Source of the DNA: an uncultured Ruminococcus sp.
GTDB lineage: Bacteria > Bacillota > Clostridia > Oscillospirales > CAG-272
Direction of reading: 5' to 3'
Length of the DNA stretch: 14,385 nucleotides
Assembly (NCBI GenBank): GCA_902766575.1
Contig: CACXED010000058.1
Span: forward strand, 1 to 14,385
Of this stretch, positions 5,991 through 13,857 are shown piece after piece (position 1 is the stretch's first letter; each line of letters opens with the position of its first letter). Below the pieces are notes generated by a model. It was not told where the DNA came from. It ran no database searches and saw nothing but the letters and a program-made list of their open reading frames with translations. The position numbers and the translations under genes are program-made.

Positions 5991-7214
5991 ATGCTGTTCA
6001 TAGCGATAGCTATAACCCTCGCGGCGCTCTATTTCGTGCAGATGAGGGTCTACAAAAAGCGCACCTTCGATAAGCTCAGCTATAAGGTCTCGCTCGACTC
6101 CTCGGAGGTCACGGTCGGCGACGATATCTATATGTTCGAGGAGCTGACCAACGACAAGGCGATGCCGCTTCCCTATATCAAGATCTCGACGAACCTGCCG
6201 GTGGGACTTGCCTTCCGGCTTGTAAAGAACGCGAACGGCAAGCTCGGCGACACCTTCATGGGGAGCGTTGAGAGCATCTTCGTCCTCAAGGGCAGACAGC
6301 GCATCAGACGCCGCTGGAGGATCGCCTGCCGAAAACGCGGAATCTACTCGCTCGGAAACGCGACGGTGGTCTCGAACGACCTCATCGGCTTCAATCCGAT
6401 CTCGACGGTGCTCAGAGTGCCAAAGAGCAAATCGACGACTGTCACCGTTCTGCCGGCTCAGGCGGAGCTTGAGCGCGACTTTTCGTCGACCGACTGCTTT
6501 GCCGGAGATATCCTCGTGAAAAAAAGCCTGCTCACCGACCCGATGCTTAGAAGCGGCGCGAGGGACTACACGCCCTTCGACCCGATGAACAGGATCAACT
6601 GGAAGCTCTCTGCGTCTCATGGAAAGCTGCTCGTCAACGTCGAGGAATACGTCACCAAATTCCAGTCGAACGTGATACTCAATATGTGCTCGCAGATAAT
6701 CGAGCGCAATGAGGACACGCCCGACAATCCCGAATTCATCGAGTACAACATCACAGTCGCCGCGTCGCTGATCGGGCGTCTCGCCGCGGAGAACTCTCCG
6801 GTGAGACTGATAGCCAACACTCCGCCCGAGACCATACACGGGGACTACCGCGCCGGAAGCGACGAGACCGGCTCCAAGATAATGATGACTCCGCCGTTCA
6901 CCGGAAAATACGGCGTTCTCGACGCGATGCGGACGCTGGCCATGCTCGAGATGAAATACTCAATGCCGGTGGAAAAGCTGCTCGACTATGTGTGCGACCA
7001 TCCGGGCGTCTTTTCGGAGAACGGGAACATAGTCTTTGTCACCTCGGTGATCGACGGACGCATGACGCTCTTTTACGAGCAGATGAAGCGGCTCGGGATC
7101 GACGTCATATTCTACGTCACGACCTCAAACCGCGGTATAGACCGCATACCCGACGGAATGAAGGTCTTTTACCGCACCTATTTCGACTCGTACAAGGCGG
7201 TGGGACAATGGTAG
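5991..7214 (+). CDS. DUF58-domain protein (MoxR partner)
   Basis: The 407-residue product begins with one hydrophobic helix (residues 1-16) and then a beta-rich region typical of this family (SSEVTVGDDIYMFEELTN, CRKRGIYSLGNATV). The DUF58 signature, RDYTPFDPMNRINWKLSASHGKLL, spans residues 191-214. A VWA-like part follows (about 215-400; NVILNMCSQIIE, IVFVTSVID, IDVIFYVTTS), though a full MIDAS DxSxS is not evident: NMCSQ replaces it. It usually works with MoxR. Here it lies 14 bases after moxR, with only weak ribosome-binding sequence, so translation may be coupled. Its last seven bases overlap the next gene. It has one membrane segment rather than the two often seen. Confidence 0.92.
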   Translation: MLFIAIAITLAALYFVQMRVYKKRTFDKLSYKVSLDSSEVTVGDDIYMFEELTNDKAMPLPYIKISTNLPVGLAFRLVKNANGKLGDTFMGSVESIFVLKGRQRIRRRWRIACRKRGIYSLGNATVVSNDLIGFNPISTVLRVPKSKSTTVTVLPAQAELERDFSSTDCFAGDILVKKSLLTDPMLRSGARDYTPFDPMNRINWKLSASHGKLLVNVEEYVTKFQSNVILNMCSQIIERNEDTPDNPEFIEYNITVAASLIGRLAAENSPVRLIANTPPETIHGDYRAGSDETGSKIMMTPPFTGKYGVLDAMRTLAMLEMKYSMPVEKLLDYVCDHPGVFSENGNIVFVTSVIDGRMTLFYEQMKRLGIDVIFYVTTSNRGIDRIPDGMKVFYRTYFDSYKAVGQW

Positions 7215-8668
7215 AAAAGCTGAAAATAACTTTCGGGCGGCTTTTATACGCGGCGAGCCTGCTCTTTTCGGGGAAAGCCGATCTGATCTGCGGGCTTCTG
7301 TCGGCGCTCGGGATGTATATGTTCGCGCTGCTCATCAGCTTTGCTCTGATCGGGAGTCTTATAAAGGTTCCGGTGAGCTTTGTTCTGCTGATCTCGATCT
7401 GGTTCTTCATCGCGCTGATCTTGCAGAAGATAATACTGACCGCGCTCGGAGTAAAGCGGCAGTTCGACTATTCGTGGGAGGGCAGCGTGGTAAACTTCCG
7501 ACCGAAATACGCGCTGCCGGTCGTCGGGATATTCGTTATCACGGCGCCGCTGACCTATCGCGCGTTTTTCGAGTATTTCCGGCAGATGATGCTCTCGGGC
7601 AAGCTGAGCTCCTTTGACCAGTACTCGATCCAGCCGTTCATCTGCATAATCGCCTGCGCGATAATGGCAGCCGCGGGGATACTCGTGCCGTTCTATCACT
7701 ACAGCAGCCTGATGTCGTTAAAGCGCGTGCTGACCTGCAGCGGAGTGGGATTTCTGCTGCTCTGCCTTTCGGGATTCCCGACGAGCGTCGGCGTCTGCTA
7801 CGGAGGGTATATGCTCTGCGCCGCGCTGATACTGAATCAGAGCTGCATCATGCGCTCGGTCTCGGCATCCACGGTGACAAAGCTGAACGACAGACAGCGG
7901 TTCTACGATATGCGCATGACGCTGCTCTGGCTTTTTGGAGGAGCGGTATTCGGGCTGTTCGCGTTCATGTTCGTCGGAGGAATGTGGTATATGATAAAGT
8001 TCCTCATCTTCATGATCCTCTGGACGATCATTCACGCCGAAGCGGGTGAGCATGAAAAAATCACTGAGCAAGTAAATATCGAAGATTCGGTCTTTAACAG
8101 CAGCTACGCCGTCGCGATGGTGCTGGAAGCCATCATTATCCTGATAGGAGCTCTGCTGCTGGTAATATTTGTGAGATCTGGCGCGGTTCAGGCGATACTC
8201 AGGGCGATAAAGAGCTTTTTCGAGTCGTTCATCGCGCTTTTCATGGGAAGGGAGCCCTATCAGTCCGAGCGGGAGATCAACTATCTCGACGAGACCGAGA
8301 CCATCGCGTCCGATTACAGCGCTTCACGCGCGCGCCAGCCCTTTGTCTATAACGGCAGGCGGCGGATGACCTACCGGGAGTTCTGCGGAGAGCTGAATTC
8401 GCTGAAAACCGACGAGGAGCGGCTGACCTATTCCTATGTCGTCATGGTGGAGCTTCTGCGCGAGCTGAACCCGTCTCTGAGCCGCACCGACACTCCGCGC
8501 GAGCTTGCCGAAAAGATCAGGAGCTCGATAAGCCTTGATGAAATCGACTCAATCACCGATACGCTCGAGCTTGTGAGCTACGCCGAGCGCTCGCCCGCTC
8601 CCGGGCTTTCAAGACGCGCGCTCGGAGCGGTATGCGGCGTTGTGGAGAAGCGGCTCTCGGGAAAATGA
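7208..8668 (+). CDS. Polytopic membrane protein with DUF4129-like C-terminal tail
   Basis: The 486-residue product starts at the ATG overlapping the DUF58 stop (ATGGTAG), with AAGGCGGTGG upstream; the longer open frame back to 6992 lies inside DUF58 and is not real. About nine hydrophobic segments are visible between residues 25 and 325 (for example 27-50, 55-80, 102-120, 141-163, 178-212, 238-275, 300-323). The soluble tail (about 350-486) contains TYSYVVMVELLRELNPSLSRTDTPRELAEKI, the helical pattern of DUF4129 proteins (R...Y...L....G....TP.E). In many MoxR/DUF58 operons this tail is fused to a transglutaminase-like protein; no such domain with a Cys-His-Asp triad is visible here. It is probably the membrane platform of the module. 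Its function is unknown. Confidence 0.8.
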   Translation: MVEKLKITFGRLLYAASLLFSGKADLICGLLSALGMYMFALLISFALIGSLIKVPVSFVLLISIWFFIALILQKIILTALGVKRQFDYSWEGSVVNFRPKYALPVVGIFVITAPLTYRAFFEYFRQMMLSGKLSSFDQYSIQPFICIIACAIMAAAGILVPFYHYSSLMSLKRVLTCSGVGFLLLCLSGFPTSVGVCYGGYMLCAALILNQSCIMRSVSASTVTKLNDRQRFYDMRMTLLWLFGGAVFGLFAFMFVGGMWYMIKFLIFMILWTIIHAEAGEHEKITEQVNIEDSVFNSSYAVAMVLEAIIILIGALLLVIFVRSGAVQAILRAIKSFFESFIALFMGREPYQSEREINYLDETETIASDYSASRARQPFVYNGRRRMTYREFCGELNSLKTDEERLTYSYVVMVELLRELNPSLSRTDTPRELAEKIRSSISLDEIDSITDTLELVSYAERSPAPGLSRRALGAVCGVVEKRLSGK

Positions 8669-8724
8669 GGGGAACCGGAATTCGTATCAAATTTTGCGAA
8701 AATGTTAAATAACATTGAAAGCAG

Positions 8725-8753
8725 TGGACAATCCGCCGAATTTATGGTAAGAT
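8725..8753 (+). promoter_or_regulatory. SigA promoter of the acyltransferase gene
   Basis: TGGACA (8725-8730), a 17-base spacer, and TAAGAT (8748-8753) preceded by TGG as an extended -10. The transcript would start near 8760. No terminator of the upstream operon is visible between 8669 and this point. Confidence 0.65.
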
Positions 8754-8763
8754 ATCAGCAGAA

Positions 8764-8805
8764 CGGCGCATGAGCCGGACCTCATGCCCGGTCTGCCGAT
8801 TTTTT
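8764..8805 (+). terminator. Leader hairpin with T-run: attenuator or terminator
   Basis: GCATGAG (8768-8774) pairs perfectly with CTCATGC (8781-8787). CGGC (8764-8767) can pair with GCCG (8795-8798), directly before six Ts (8800-8805). A competing pairing, GACC (8778-8781) with GGTC (8790-8793), is also possible. Since it sits just after the predicted start, it may be an attenuator of the acyltransferase gene. It could also simply end read-through from the MoxR operon. Confidence 0.5.
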
Positions 8806-8851
8806 ATGTGGGAGAGCCTCAGCACAAACGGTAGAGGCAGTTATCTTTATC

Positions 8852-10102
8852 ATGGATATTCAAAACCGAAATTCCGCGCTCGATATCACTCGGATAGCAG
8901 CGCTGTTCTGCGTTATCTCGGTGCATTTCTTTCTGAACAACGGCTTCTATTACGAGCCGATGATCGGCCGCAGGATGTATCTGATGACGACGATGAGAAC
9001 CGGATTTATGGTCTGCGTGCCGCTGTTTCTGATGCTGACCGGCTATCTGATGAACAAAAAGTCGCTGTCGGTAAAATATTACCGCGGGATAATCAAAACG
9101 CTCGGGATATATCTGCTCGCAAGCGCCGCCTGCGCTTTGTACAAGATATTCGTGCTTGGCACCGAGCTGTCGCTCGACCTGACGCTCTGGGGAGTGCTCG
9201 GATACAAGACGGCGAACTATTCCTGGTACATCGAGATGTACATAGGGCTGTTTTTGCTGATCCCCTTTGTCAATCTGATCTGGAACAATCTCGGATCACA
9301 GAAAGCGAAGCTGGCGCTGATAGTCACGTTCGTCTGCCTGACCTCGCTGCCGACGATGACGAATATATACAATTTTGAAAGCCTTGAGTGGTGGAAAACG
9401 CCGACTCTTTCGACCGAGTACCGTCAGATACTTCCCGACTGGTGGGTCAGGCTCTACCCGCTGACATACTATTTTCTCGGAGCGTATCTGCGGGAATTTC
9501 CGCTGAAGCTGAAGCAGTGGCAGAAGCTCGCGATATATTTCGGATGCGTGATCGTGTTCGGCGCGTTCAACTTCTACCGGAGCTGGGGAGGATTTTTCGC
9601 GTGGGTAGTCTATAACGACTGGCACGGGCTGCCGAACGTGATAATGACCTTCTTTTTGTTCAGCTTCCTGTCCTCGATAGATACCGGGCGGTACCCGGTA
9701 TGGCTCAAAAGGGTGTTGATGGCGCTCTCCGACTGGTGTCTCGGCGGCTATCTCGTCTCGTACATATTCGACAATCTTTTCTACGCCGAGCTGAACGCCC
9801 GCGTACCGATTATGACGCACCGGCTCGAGTGGTACCCGCTGATAGTTCCGGCGGTGTTCGTCTGCTCGCTCGCGCTGTCCGGCGGGCTGAACTGCATATA
9901 CAAGGGAATCGCGGCGCTCTGCTCGCTCGTTTACGGCAGGATCGCGAAAAGAGAAGTACCGCCGACCGCTCCCGCGGAGGAGCTCTCCGCCCCTGCTCCC
10001 ATTGATACCGCCGCTCCGTCTCCCGTCGACGCGAGCCAAACTGCCGCTCCCGATAAGGAGCAGGATAAGAAAACCGACGACGAGCTTGCAAAAATGGGTT
10101 GA
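8852..10102 (+). CDS. Acyltransferase-3 family membrane protein (O-acyl/O-acetyltransferase)
   Basis: The 416-residue product opens with NSALDITRIAALFCVISVHFF, the family signature, including the conserved His25 proposed to be catalytic. About ten transmembrane helices follow to residue 360 (for example TGFMVCVPLFLMLTGYLM, WYIEMYIGLFLLIPFVNLIW and WCLGGYLVSYIFDNLF). Members such as OafA and WecH move acyl groups, usually acetyl, onto cell-surface sugars. The last 50 residues are an unusual Ala/Pro/Asp/Lys-rich, disordered-looking tail, probably cytoplasmic. The ribosome site (AGAGGC, 8833-8838) is weak and 13 bases away. A hairpin with T-run lies in the leader. The acceptor sugar cannot be told from sequence; the neighbouring DUF5722 and beta-helix proteins are also envelope-related. 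Confidence 0.9.
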   Translation: MDIQNRNSALDITRIAALFCVISVHFFLNNGFYYEPMIGRRMYLMTTMRTGFMVCVPLFLMLTGYLMNKKSLSVKYYRGIIKTLGIYLLASAACALYKIFVLGTELSLDLTLWGVLGYKTANYSWYIEMYIGLFLLIPFVNLIWNNLGSQKAKLALIVTFVCLTSLPTMTNIYNFESLEWWKTPTLSTEYRQILPDWWVRLYPLTYYFLGAYLREFPLKLKQWQKLAIYFGCVIVFGAFNFYRSWGGFFAWVVYNDWHGLPNVIMTFFLFSFLSSIDTGRYPVWLKRVLMALSDWCLGGYLVSYIFDNLFYAELNARVPIMTHRLEWYPLIVPAVFVCSLALSGGLNCIYKGIAALCSLVYGRIAKREVPPTAPAEELSAPAPIDTAAPSPVDASQTAAPDKEQDKKTDDELAKMG

Positions 10103-10127
10103 CATGGATATGAGTTTCATGTATAAT
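10099..10127 (+). promoter_or_regulatory. Perfect consensus promoter overlapping the acyltransferase stop codon
   Basis: TTGACA (10099-10104), a 17-base spacer and TATAAT (10122-10127). The TGA stop of the acyltransferase gene (10100-10102) lies inside the -35 box. The transcript would start near 10134, leaving a leader of only about 11 bases with GAGGTGA before the GTG start at 10145. Confidence 0.88.
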
Positions 10128-10144
10128 ATTTTTGAGGTGATTTT

Positions 10145-12439
10145 GTGACGAGCGGTATGAAAAAAATACTGATATCCTTTTTAACACTCCTGATAATCAT
10201 CTTCGCTGCGTCCTGCTCGGACGCCCCAAAATTCAGCGAAGCCGACGCGATAATAAAGGACGGCGCGACGGATTTTGTCATCACGCGGTCCGACGTTGAC
10301 GACGGTAGCGGCAAGGAGACCGCGCTGTCGCTCCGAAAGCAGCTCGCCGAGCTGACCGGAGTGGAATTTAAGCTGGGTACGGATTTCTATAAGGAGGGCA
10401 ATCCTAACTTCACGATTCCCGAATGTGAAATCCTCGTCGGCAGCACAAACCGCGACGAGTATCGCGAGCTCGCGGACAGGATTCCGAAGAATCACGACTG
10501 GCTCATCGCGCGGAAAGGAAACAAAATTCTCATCGCCGGAAGCGAATCTCTATCCGACGCGCTCGATTATTTCATTGAAAATTATGTCGCCGACGGCAAT
10601 GTCTACGTCCCCGACGGCGAGCTCTATGTACATACCGGAGATTATGTCTACGACTCGATAAAGCTCGGAAGCCGCGAACTTTCGGACTGCGAGATCGTCT
10701 ATCAGGGCGGAAATGCCGCCGCAAAGCTCGCTGCGGAGGACTTCCGCGACAGGCTTTCCGAAGAATACGGCGTGACGCTTAAGGTATCCGCCGACAGCAG
10801 CCTTGGCAGCACGGAGCAGGGCGCAGAGGACGGACAGATATGCTTCTTCACCGACTATGACGCGGACGAGCAGTTCAAAAACTACTGCGTCGGCGGCGAG
10901 TCGCTGACTGTCAGCTGCGGAATACTGTCCGACCTTTCGGTGAGCGCGGAAATGCTCGCGGACTGGATGAAATCAAACGTGAGCGATAAAGTCCTCACGA
11001 TAAATCAGAGCCTCCGGCTTGAAGCAACAAAGGAGAACGTGAACATGAAAATTGCAGACGCAAAGGTCATGGCTGAGCTTGACAAAAGGGCTGAGGAAAT
11101 GAAGAAAGCCGTCCTTGAGTCAAAATCCGAATACGAGGTCAAGGAGGGACGCAAGGTTTATTATTTCGCGGCTGACGGCGACGATTCTAACGACGGTCTC
11201 TCGCCCGAAAAGCCGAAGAAATCGCTCGCGGGGCTTGAAAAAATCCCGCTCTTCAAGGGCGACGTCGTACTCTTTAAGCGCGGCGATACGTTCAGAGGTA
11301 AATTCACCGCAAGAACCGGCGTTACCTATTCAGCCTACGGCGAGGGCGACAAGCCCACGATAAACGCATCCGCAAAGAACTACGCCGACCCATTAGACTG
11401 GGAGGAGACCGGATATACGAACGTCTGGAAGTACCGCGGAGAGCTCAAAAACGTCGGAATAATGCTTTTCGACTACTCGTGCGAAATCGGAAACTACAAC
11501 GAGACGGTCGGAACGATGCGGATTGCCGGAGTCGGCAATTTCGAAAACGAAAAGGATCTCGACGGAGACCTCCAGTTCTGGTCGGATCTTGAAACAAACA
11601 AGCTCTATCTCTACAGCGAGGAGAATCCCGGAGAGCGCTTCAGGTCCATCGAGATAGGCACGGTGGGCAACGCTATCGCGGGCGGCGGGAACACCGACGT
11701 GACGATAGACAATCTTCACATCATGCTGACCGGCTCGCACGGCGTAGGCTTCGGAACGACTAAGAATCTGACCGTCCGCAACTGCGTATTTGACTGGCTC
11801 GGCGGCTCGATACTCGCGGGCTTTAGCGGAGGAAACACAACAAGATACGGCAACGCGGTCGAGGTCTACGGCGGCGTTGACGGCTACAGGGTTTATAACA
11901 ACTGGATGTATCAGATTTACGACACCGGAATCACGCATCAGTTCAACATAACTCCGTCGGTCAAGACCAATAATATGAACAACGTCGAATACTACGACAA
12001 CCTTATCGAATACTGCTTCTGGTCTATCGAGTACTACAACGCTTCGTGCGGAGAGGGGACGACGAGAAAGACCACGAACGTCTATGTCCACGACAACTTC
12101 TGCCGTCTCGGCGGCTACGGCTGGGGCTGCAAGGGACGCGAGGGCAGCGCGCCTATGTACTGTATCGGAGCTTTCCCGGACGCCACCGAGAACTATGTGA
12201 CCGAGAACAATATCTTCGACCGCTGCACGGGATATCTTGTCAGCACCTACGGTCAGGACCCGAAGGGCGATTACAAGTTCACTCACAACACCTATGTCCA
12301 GCCGTTCGGAAATAACTTCGCGAATATCGCCGGAGAAAAGCAGGTATTCGACGGCACGGCTCCCGAAAAGCTGAAAAAGCTGCTGCTCGAGGACGACGGT
12401 GTGTATTACTTCATAATGGACGACACGAGCAATAAATAA
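10145..12439 (+). CDS. Right-handed parallel beta-helix lipoprotein
   Basis: The 764-residue product has a lipoprotein signal (MTSGMKKILISFLTLLIIIFAASC, lipid-anchored Cys24). Residues 35-300 hold two similar-looking alpha/beta segments (ATDFVITRSDVDD...ETALSLRKQL...EILVGSTNRDEY, then CEIVYQGGNAAAKLAAEDFRDRLSEEYG), like the accessory N-terminal domains of glycoside hydrolases. Residues 338-735 form a right-handed beta-helix (YYFAADGDDSNDGLSPEKPKKSL, GDVVLFKRGDTFRG, then VTIDNLHI, LTVRNCVFDW, YRVYNNWMYQIYDTGI, NVYVHDNFCRLG, YVTENNIFDR, YKFTHNTYV). Such helices bind or cleave polysaccharides (pectate-lyase-like); no catalytic set is assigned. The GTG start is favoured because GAGG ends 7 bases upstream. 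The ATG at 10157 has no suitable site. It sits on the outer face of the membrane. Confidence 0.88.
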   Translation: MTSGMKKILISFLTLLIIIFAASCSDAPKFSEADAIIKDGATDFVITRSDVDDGSGKETALSLRKQLAELTGVEFKLGTDFYKEGNPNFTIPECEILVGSTNRDEYRELADRIPKNHDWLIARKGNKILIAGSESLSDALDYFIENYVADGNVYVPDGELYVHTGDYVYDSIKLGSRELSDCEIVYQGGNAAAKLAAEDFRDRLSEEYGVTLKVSADSSLGSTEQGAEDGQICFFTDYDADEQFKNYCVGGESLTVSCGILSDLSVSAEMLADWMKSNVSDKVLTINQSLRLEATKENVNMKIADAKVMAELDKRAEEMKKAVLESKSEYEVKEGRKVYYFAADGDDSNDGLSPEKPKKSLAGLEKIPLFKGDVVLFKRGDTFRGKFTARTGVTYSAYGEGDKPTINASAKNYADPLDWEETGYTNVWKYRGELKNVGIMLFDYSCEIGNYNETVGTMRIAGVGNFENEKDLDGDLQFWSDLETNKLYLYSEENPGERFRSIEIGTVGNAIAGGGNTDVTIDNLHIMLTGSHGVGFGTTKNLTVRNCVFDWLGGSILAGFSGGNTTRYGNAVEVYGGVDGYRVYNNWMYQIYDTGITHQFNITPSVKTNNMNNVEYYDNLIEYCFWSIEYYNASCGEGTTRKTTNVYVHDNFCRLGGYGWGCKGREGSAPMYCIGAFPDATENYVTENNIFDRCTGYLVSTYGQDPKGDYKFTHNTYVQPFGNNFANIAGEKQVFDGTAPEKLKKLLLEDDGVYYFIMDDTSNK
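11029..11047 (+). promoter_or_regulatory. Internal ribosome binding site within the beta-helix lipoprotein gene
   Basis: AAAGGAG (11029-11035) lies 9 bases before an in-frame ATG at 11045 (residue 301, MKIADAKVMAEL). The spacing and strength are as good as any real start in this window. The site falls at the junction between the N-terminal domains and the beta-helix. It could give a 464-residue product without a signal, or be a relic of a fusion, or chance. Confidence 0.35.
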
Positions 12440-12453
12440 TACTCATTGAAACT

Positions 12454-12480
12454 GGACCGGCGTCGGAATGGCGCCGGTTC
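12454..12480 (+). terminator. Terminator of the beta-helix lipoprotein gene
   Basis: Positions 12454-12462 and 12472-12480 form a 9-bp stem (one G-U pair) with a 9-base loop, 14 bases past the stop. The following tract (TGCTTTC) is only moderately T-rich. Confidence 0.7.
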
Positions 12481-12553
12481 TGCTTTCACGGCAGGTAATT
12501 TTCGATTATATTCAAAAAATATCCGCGTCGTTCATGAATAAGTCATAATATTG

Positions 12554-12562
12554 TGGTATAAT
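12554..12562 (+). promoter_or_regulatory. Extended -10 promoter of smpB-ssrA
   Basis: TGG followed by a perfect TATAAT (12557-12562) forms an extended -10 box. The expected -35 position (12534-12539, ATGAAT) is a poor match, which is tolerated by extended -10 promoters. Transcription should start near 12569, with AAAGG about 9 bases before the smpB ATG. Confidence 0.7.
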
Positions 12563-12592
12563 ATAAAATACGATTTGAAAGGATGTGACGGC

Positions 12593-13081
12593 ATGGCGGA
12601 CAATAAAACCGGGACAAAGCTCATAGCGCCGAACAAAAAGGCTCGCCATGACTATTTCGTCCTCGACACCTACGAGGCGGGAATCGAGCTCTACGGCACT
12701 GAGGTGAAGTCGATAAGACGCGGTCAGGTCAATCTCAAGGATTCCTACTGCTCAATCGACAAGGGCGAGCTTTTCGTCTGGGGTATGCACATCAGCCCCT
12801 ACGAGCAGGGCAATATCTTCAACCGCGATCCGATCCGCACCCGAAAGCTCCTGATGCACAAAAAGGAGATAAACAGGCTCCTCGGAACCGTGACACAGCA
12901 GGGGCTGACGCTCGTGCCGCTGTCGATCTACTTCCGCGGCTCGAGGGTGAAGCTCGAGATCGGGCTCTGCAAGGGCAAAAAGCTCTACGACAAGCGCGAC
13001 TCCGACGCCGCAAGGCAGGCTGACCGCGAGATCGAGCGGGCTATGAAATCGCGCTCCCGCTCGTCGCGAGACGATTACTGA
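12593..13081 (+). CDS. smpB: SsrA-binding protein SmpB
   Basis: The 162-residue product is full-length SmpB. It shows the OB-fold hallmarks IAPNKKARHDYFVLDTYEAGIELYGTEVKS (residues 11-40), FVWGMHISPYEQGNIFNRDP (61-80), RTRKLLMHKKEI (82-93) and CKGKKLYDKRD (126-136), then the basic C-terminal tail that enters the mRNA channel (RQADREIERAMKSRSRSSRDDY). SmpB binds tmRNA and brings it to stalled ribosomes. The start at 12593 is chosen from AAAGG 9 bases upstream; the in-frame ATG at 12551 lies inside the promoter. Its partner RNA starts three bases after the stop. Confidence 0.97.
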   Translation: MADNKTGTKLIAPNKKARHDYFVLDTYEAGIELYGTEVKSIRRGQVNLKDSYCSIDKGELFVWGMHISPYEQGNIFNRDPIRTRKLLMHKKEINRLLGTVTQQGLTLVPLSIYFRGSRVKLEIGLCKGKKLYDKRDSDAARQADREIERAMKSRSRSSRDDY

Positions 13082-13084
13082 TAT

Positions 13085-13432
13085 GGGGATGTAAAGGTTT
13101 CGACGGGGATTTTGAAGTACAGTAAGCGGGTAGAGACGCCTGATCTCTTAAAAATTGGCAAATTAAAATTAAACGCTAATAACACTGAATTAGCTGCTGC
13201 CTAAGTGCAGCGTGTCCGGCGATTGAGTACTGCGGCTTTCGCATGGGCATCATTCAGCAGTGAACGTGAGCAGCAGTTTCGCTCTTGAAGCTGCCACGCA
13301 TTAAAGGGCTACCGAGCCGCTGAGCCTGCCGTCCGGCGCTCCGGCTGGGGAATTTCAAACGAACGGATGCACCCGGAGAAAGCTGTATGAATGGATTTTC
13401 GGACAGGGGTTCGATTCCCCTCATCTCCACCA
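13085..13432 (+). ncRNA. ssrA: Transfer-messenger RNA (tmRNA)
   Basis: The 5' end GGGGATG pairs with CATCTCC near the 3' end (one G-U), making the 7-bp acceptor stem, followed by encoded ACCA ending at 13432. Other hallmarks are GTAAAGGTTTCGACGGGGAT at the 5' end, the T-arm with GGTTCGATTCCCC (13409 onward), and a tag reading frame preceded by AAAATT. The total of about 348 bases is normal for a one-piece tmRNA. It charges with alanine and works with SmpB to rescue stalled ribosomes and tag the partial protein for degradation. No promoter is visible in the three bases after smpB, so it is likely made from the smpB transcript and trimmed by RNase P. Confidence 0.96.
13157..13204 (+). other. 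tmRNA tag-peptide reading frame (GKLKLNANNTELAAA)
   Basis: The frame GGC AAA ... GCC TAA encodes a 15-residue tag starting with GK, as in B. subtilis, and ending in ELAAA. The stop lies in the loop of a GCTGC/GCAGC hairpin, as usual. The resume codon is inferred from alignment to known tags rather than shown by the sequence. The final AAA should be recognised by ClpXP. Confidence 0.8.
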
Positions 13433-13440
13433 AACGCAAG

Positions 13441-13471
13441 AACCGCTCACCATGCCGATGAGCGGTTTTTT
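13441..13471 (+). terminator. Strong intrinsic terminator after ssrA
   Basis: AACCGCTCA (13441-13449) pairs perfectly with TGAGCGGTT (13459-13467) across a 9-base loop, and the T-run extends to 13471. It lies 9 bases beyond the tmRNA CCA end. Confidence 0.95.
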
Positions 13472-13475
13472 CTTG

Positions 13476-13819
13476 CTGTGATGCAGCTCCGAGCGCCGGG
13501 CGGGCCGCTCAAAAAATCCCCTGAGTTCGTCGAGCCTCTAAAGGCTTTCCTCCCGGAGTGATTTTTTCCGGGTCATTTTTCTCAATAATAACTTCACAGA
13601 ATTGCAATATGATCCAGCGAAATTTTTCAAAAGAGCGGCCTTTCGTGCAAATCGTGCAAAGCGCTTCCTCCGGACGCGGATCGGCTCGATTGCAAATTAT
13701 TCGGTCGTTTGATTTTTTCGCGCAAATATTTTCGTTTAGTAATATTTTAACGTAATTTATCCGGTGCGAGGGCTGAATTTGTATACTGCAACAAACTTTA
13801 AGAAATTGTAAGTAAAATA
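13476..13819. other. Non-coding intergenic stretch with small hairpins
   Basis: No credible gene is present. The 118-codon minus-strand frame covering it starts inside the riboswitch promoter, lacks a ribosome site and has no recognisable content. Two small hairpins are seen: AGCCT/AGGCT at 13533-13546, and CCCGGA/TCCGGG at 13552-13572, the latter followed by TCATTTTT, so it could act as a weak plus-strand terminator. The right half is AT-rich. I see nothing else. Confidence 0.6.
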
Positions 13820-13848
13820 TTGACGAACTGTGTAAAATGTTATATAAT
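13820..13848 (+). promoter_or_regulatory. SigA promoter of the glycine riboswitch transcript
   Basis: TTGACG (13820-13825), a 17-base spacer and TATAAT (13843-13848). The start near 13855 lies just before the riboswitch. Confidence 0.85.
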
Positions 13849-13857
13849 ATTATCGAA

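Noticed and set aside
6992..7207. 72-codon N-terminal extension of the DUF4129-tail protein
   Set aside because: It lies wholly within the DUF58 gene in another frame and is Arg-rich; the start at 7208 has a ribosome site and a membrane-protein N-terminus.
13254..13439. Minus-strand frame with MRGIEPLSE opposite the tmRNA
   Set aside because: This is the antisense of the tmRNA T-arm, a well-known source of false proteins; it has no ribosome site.
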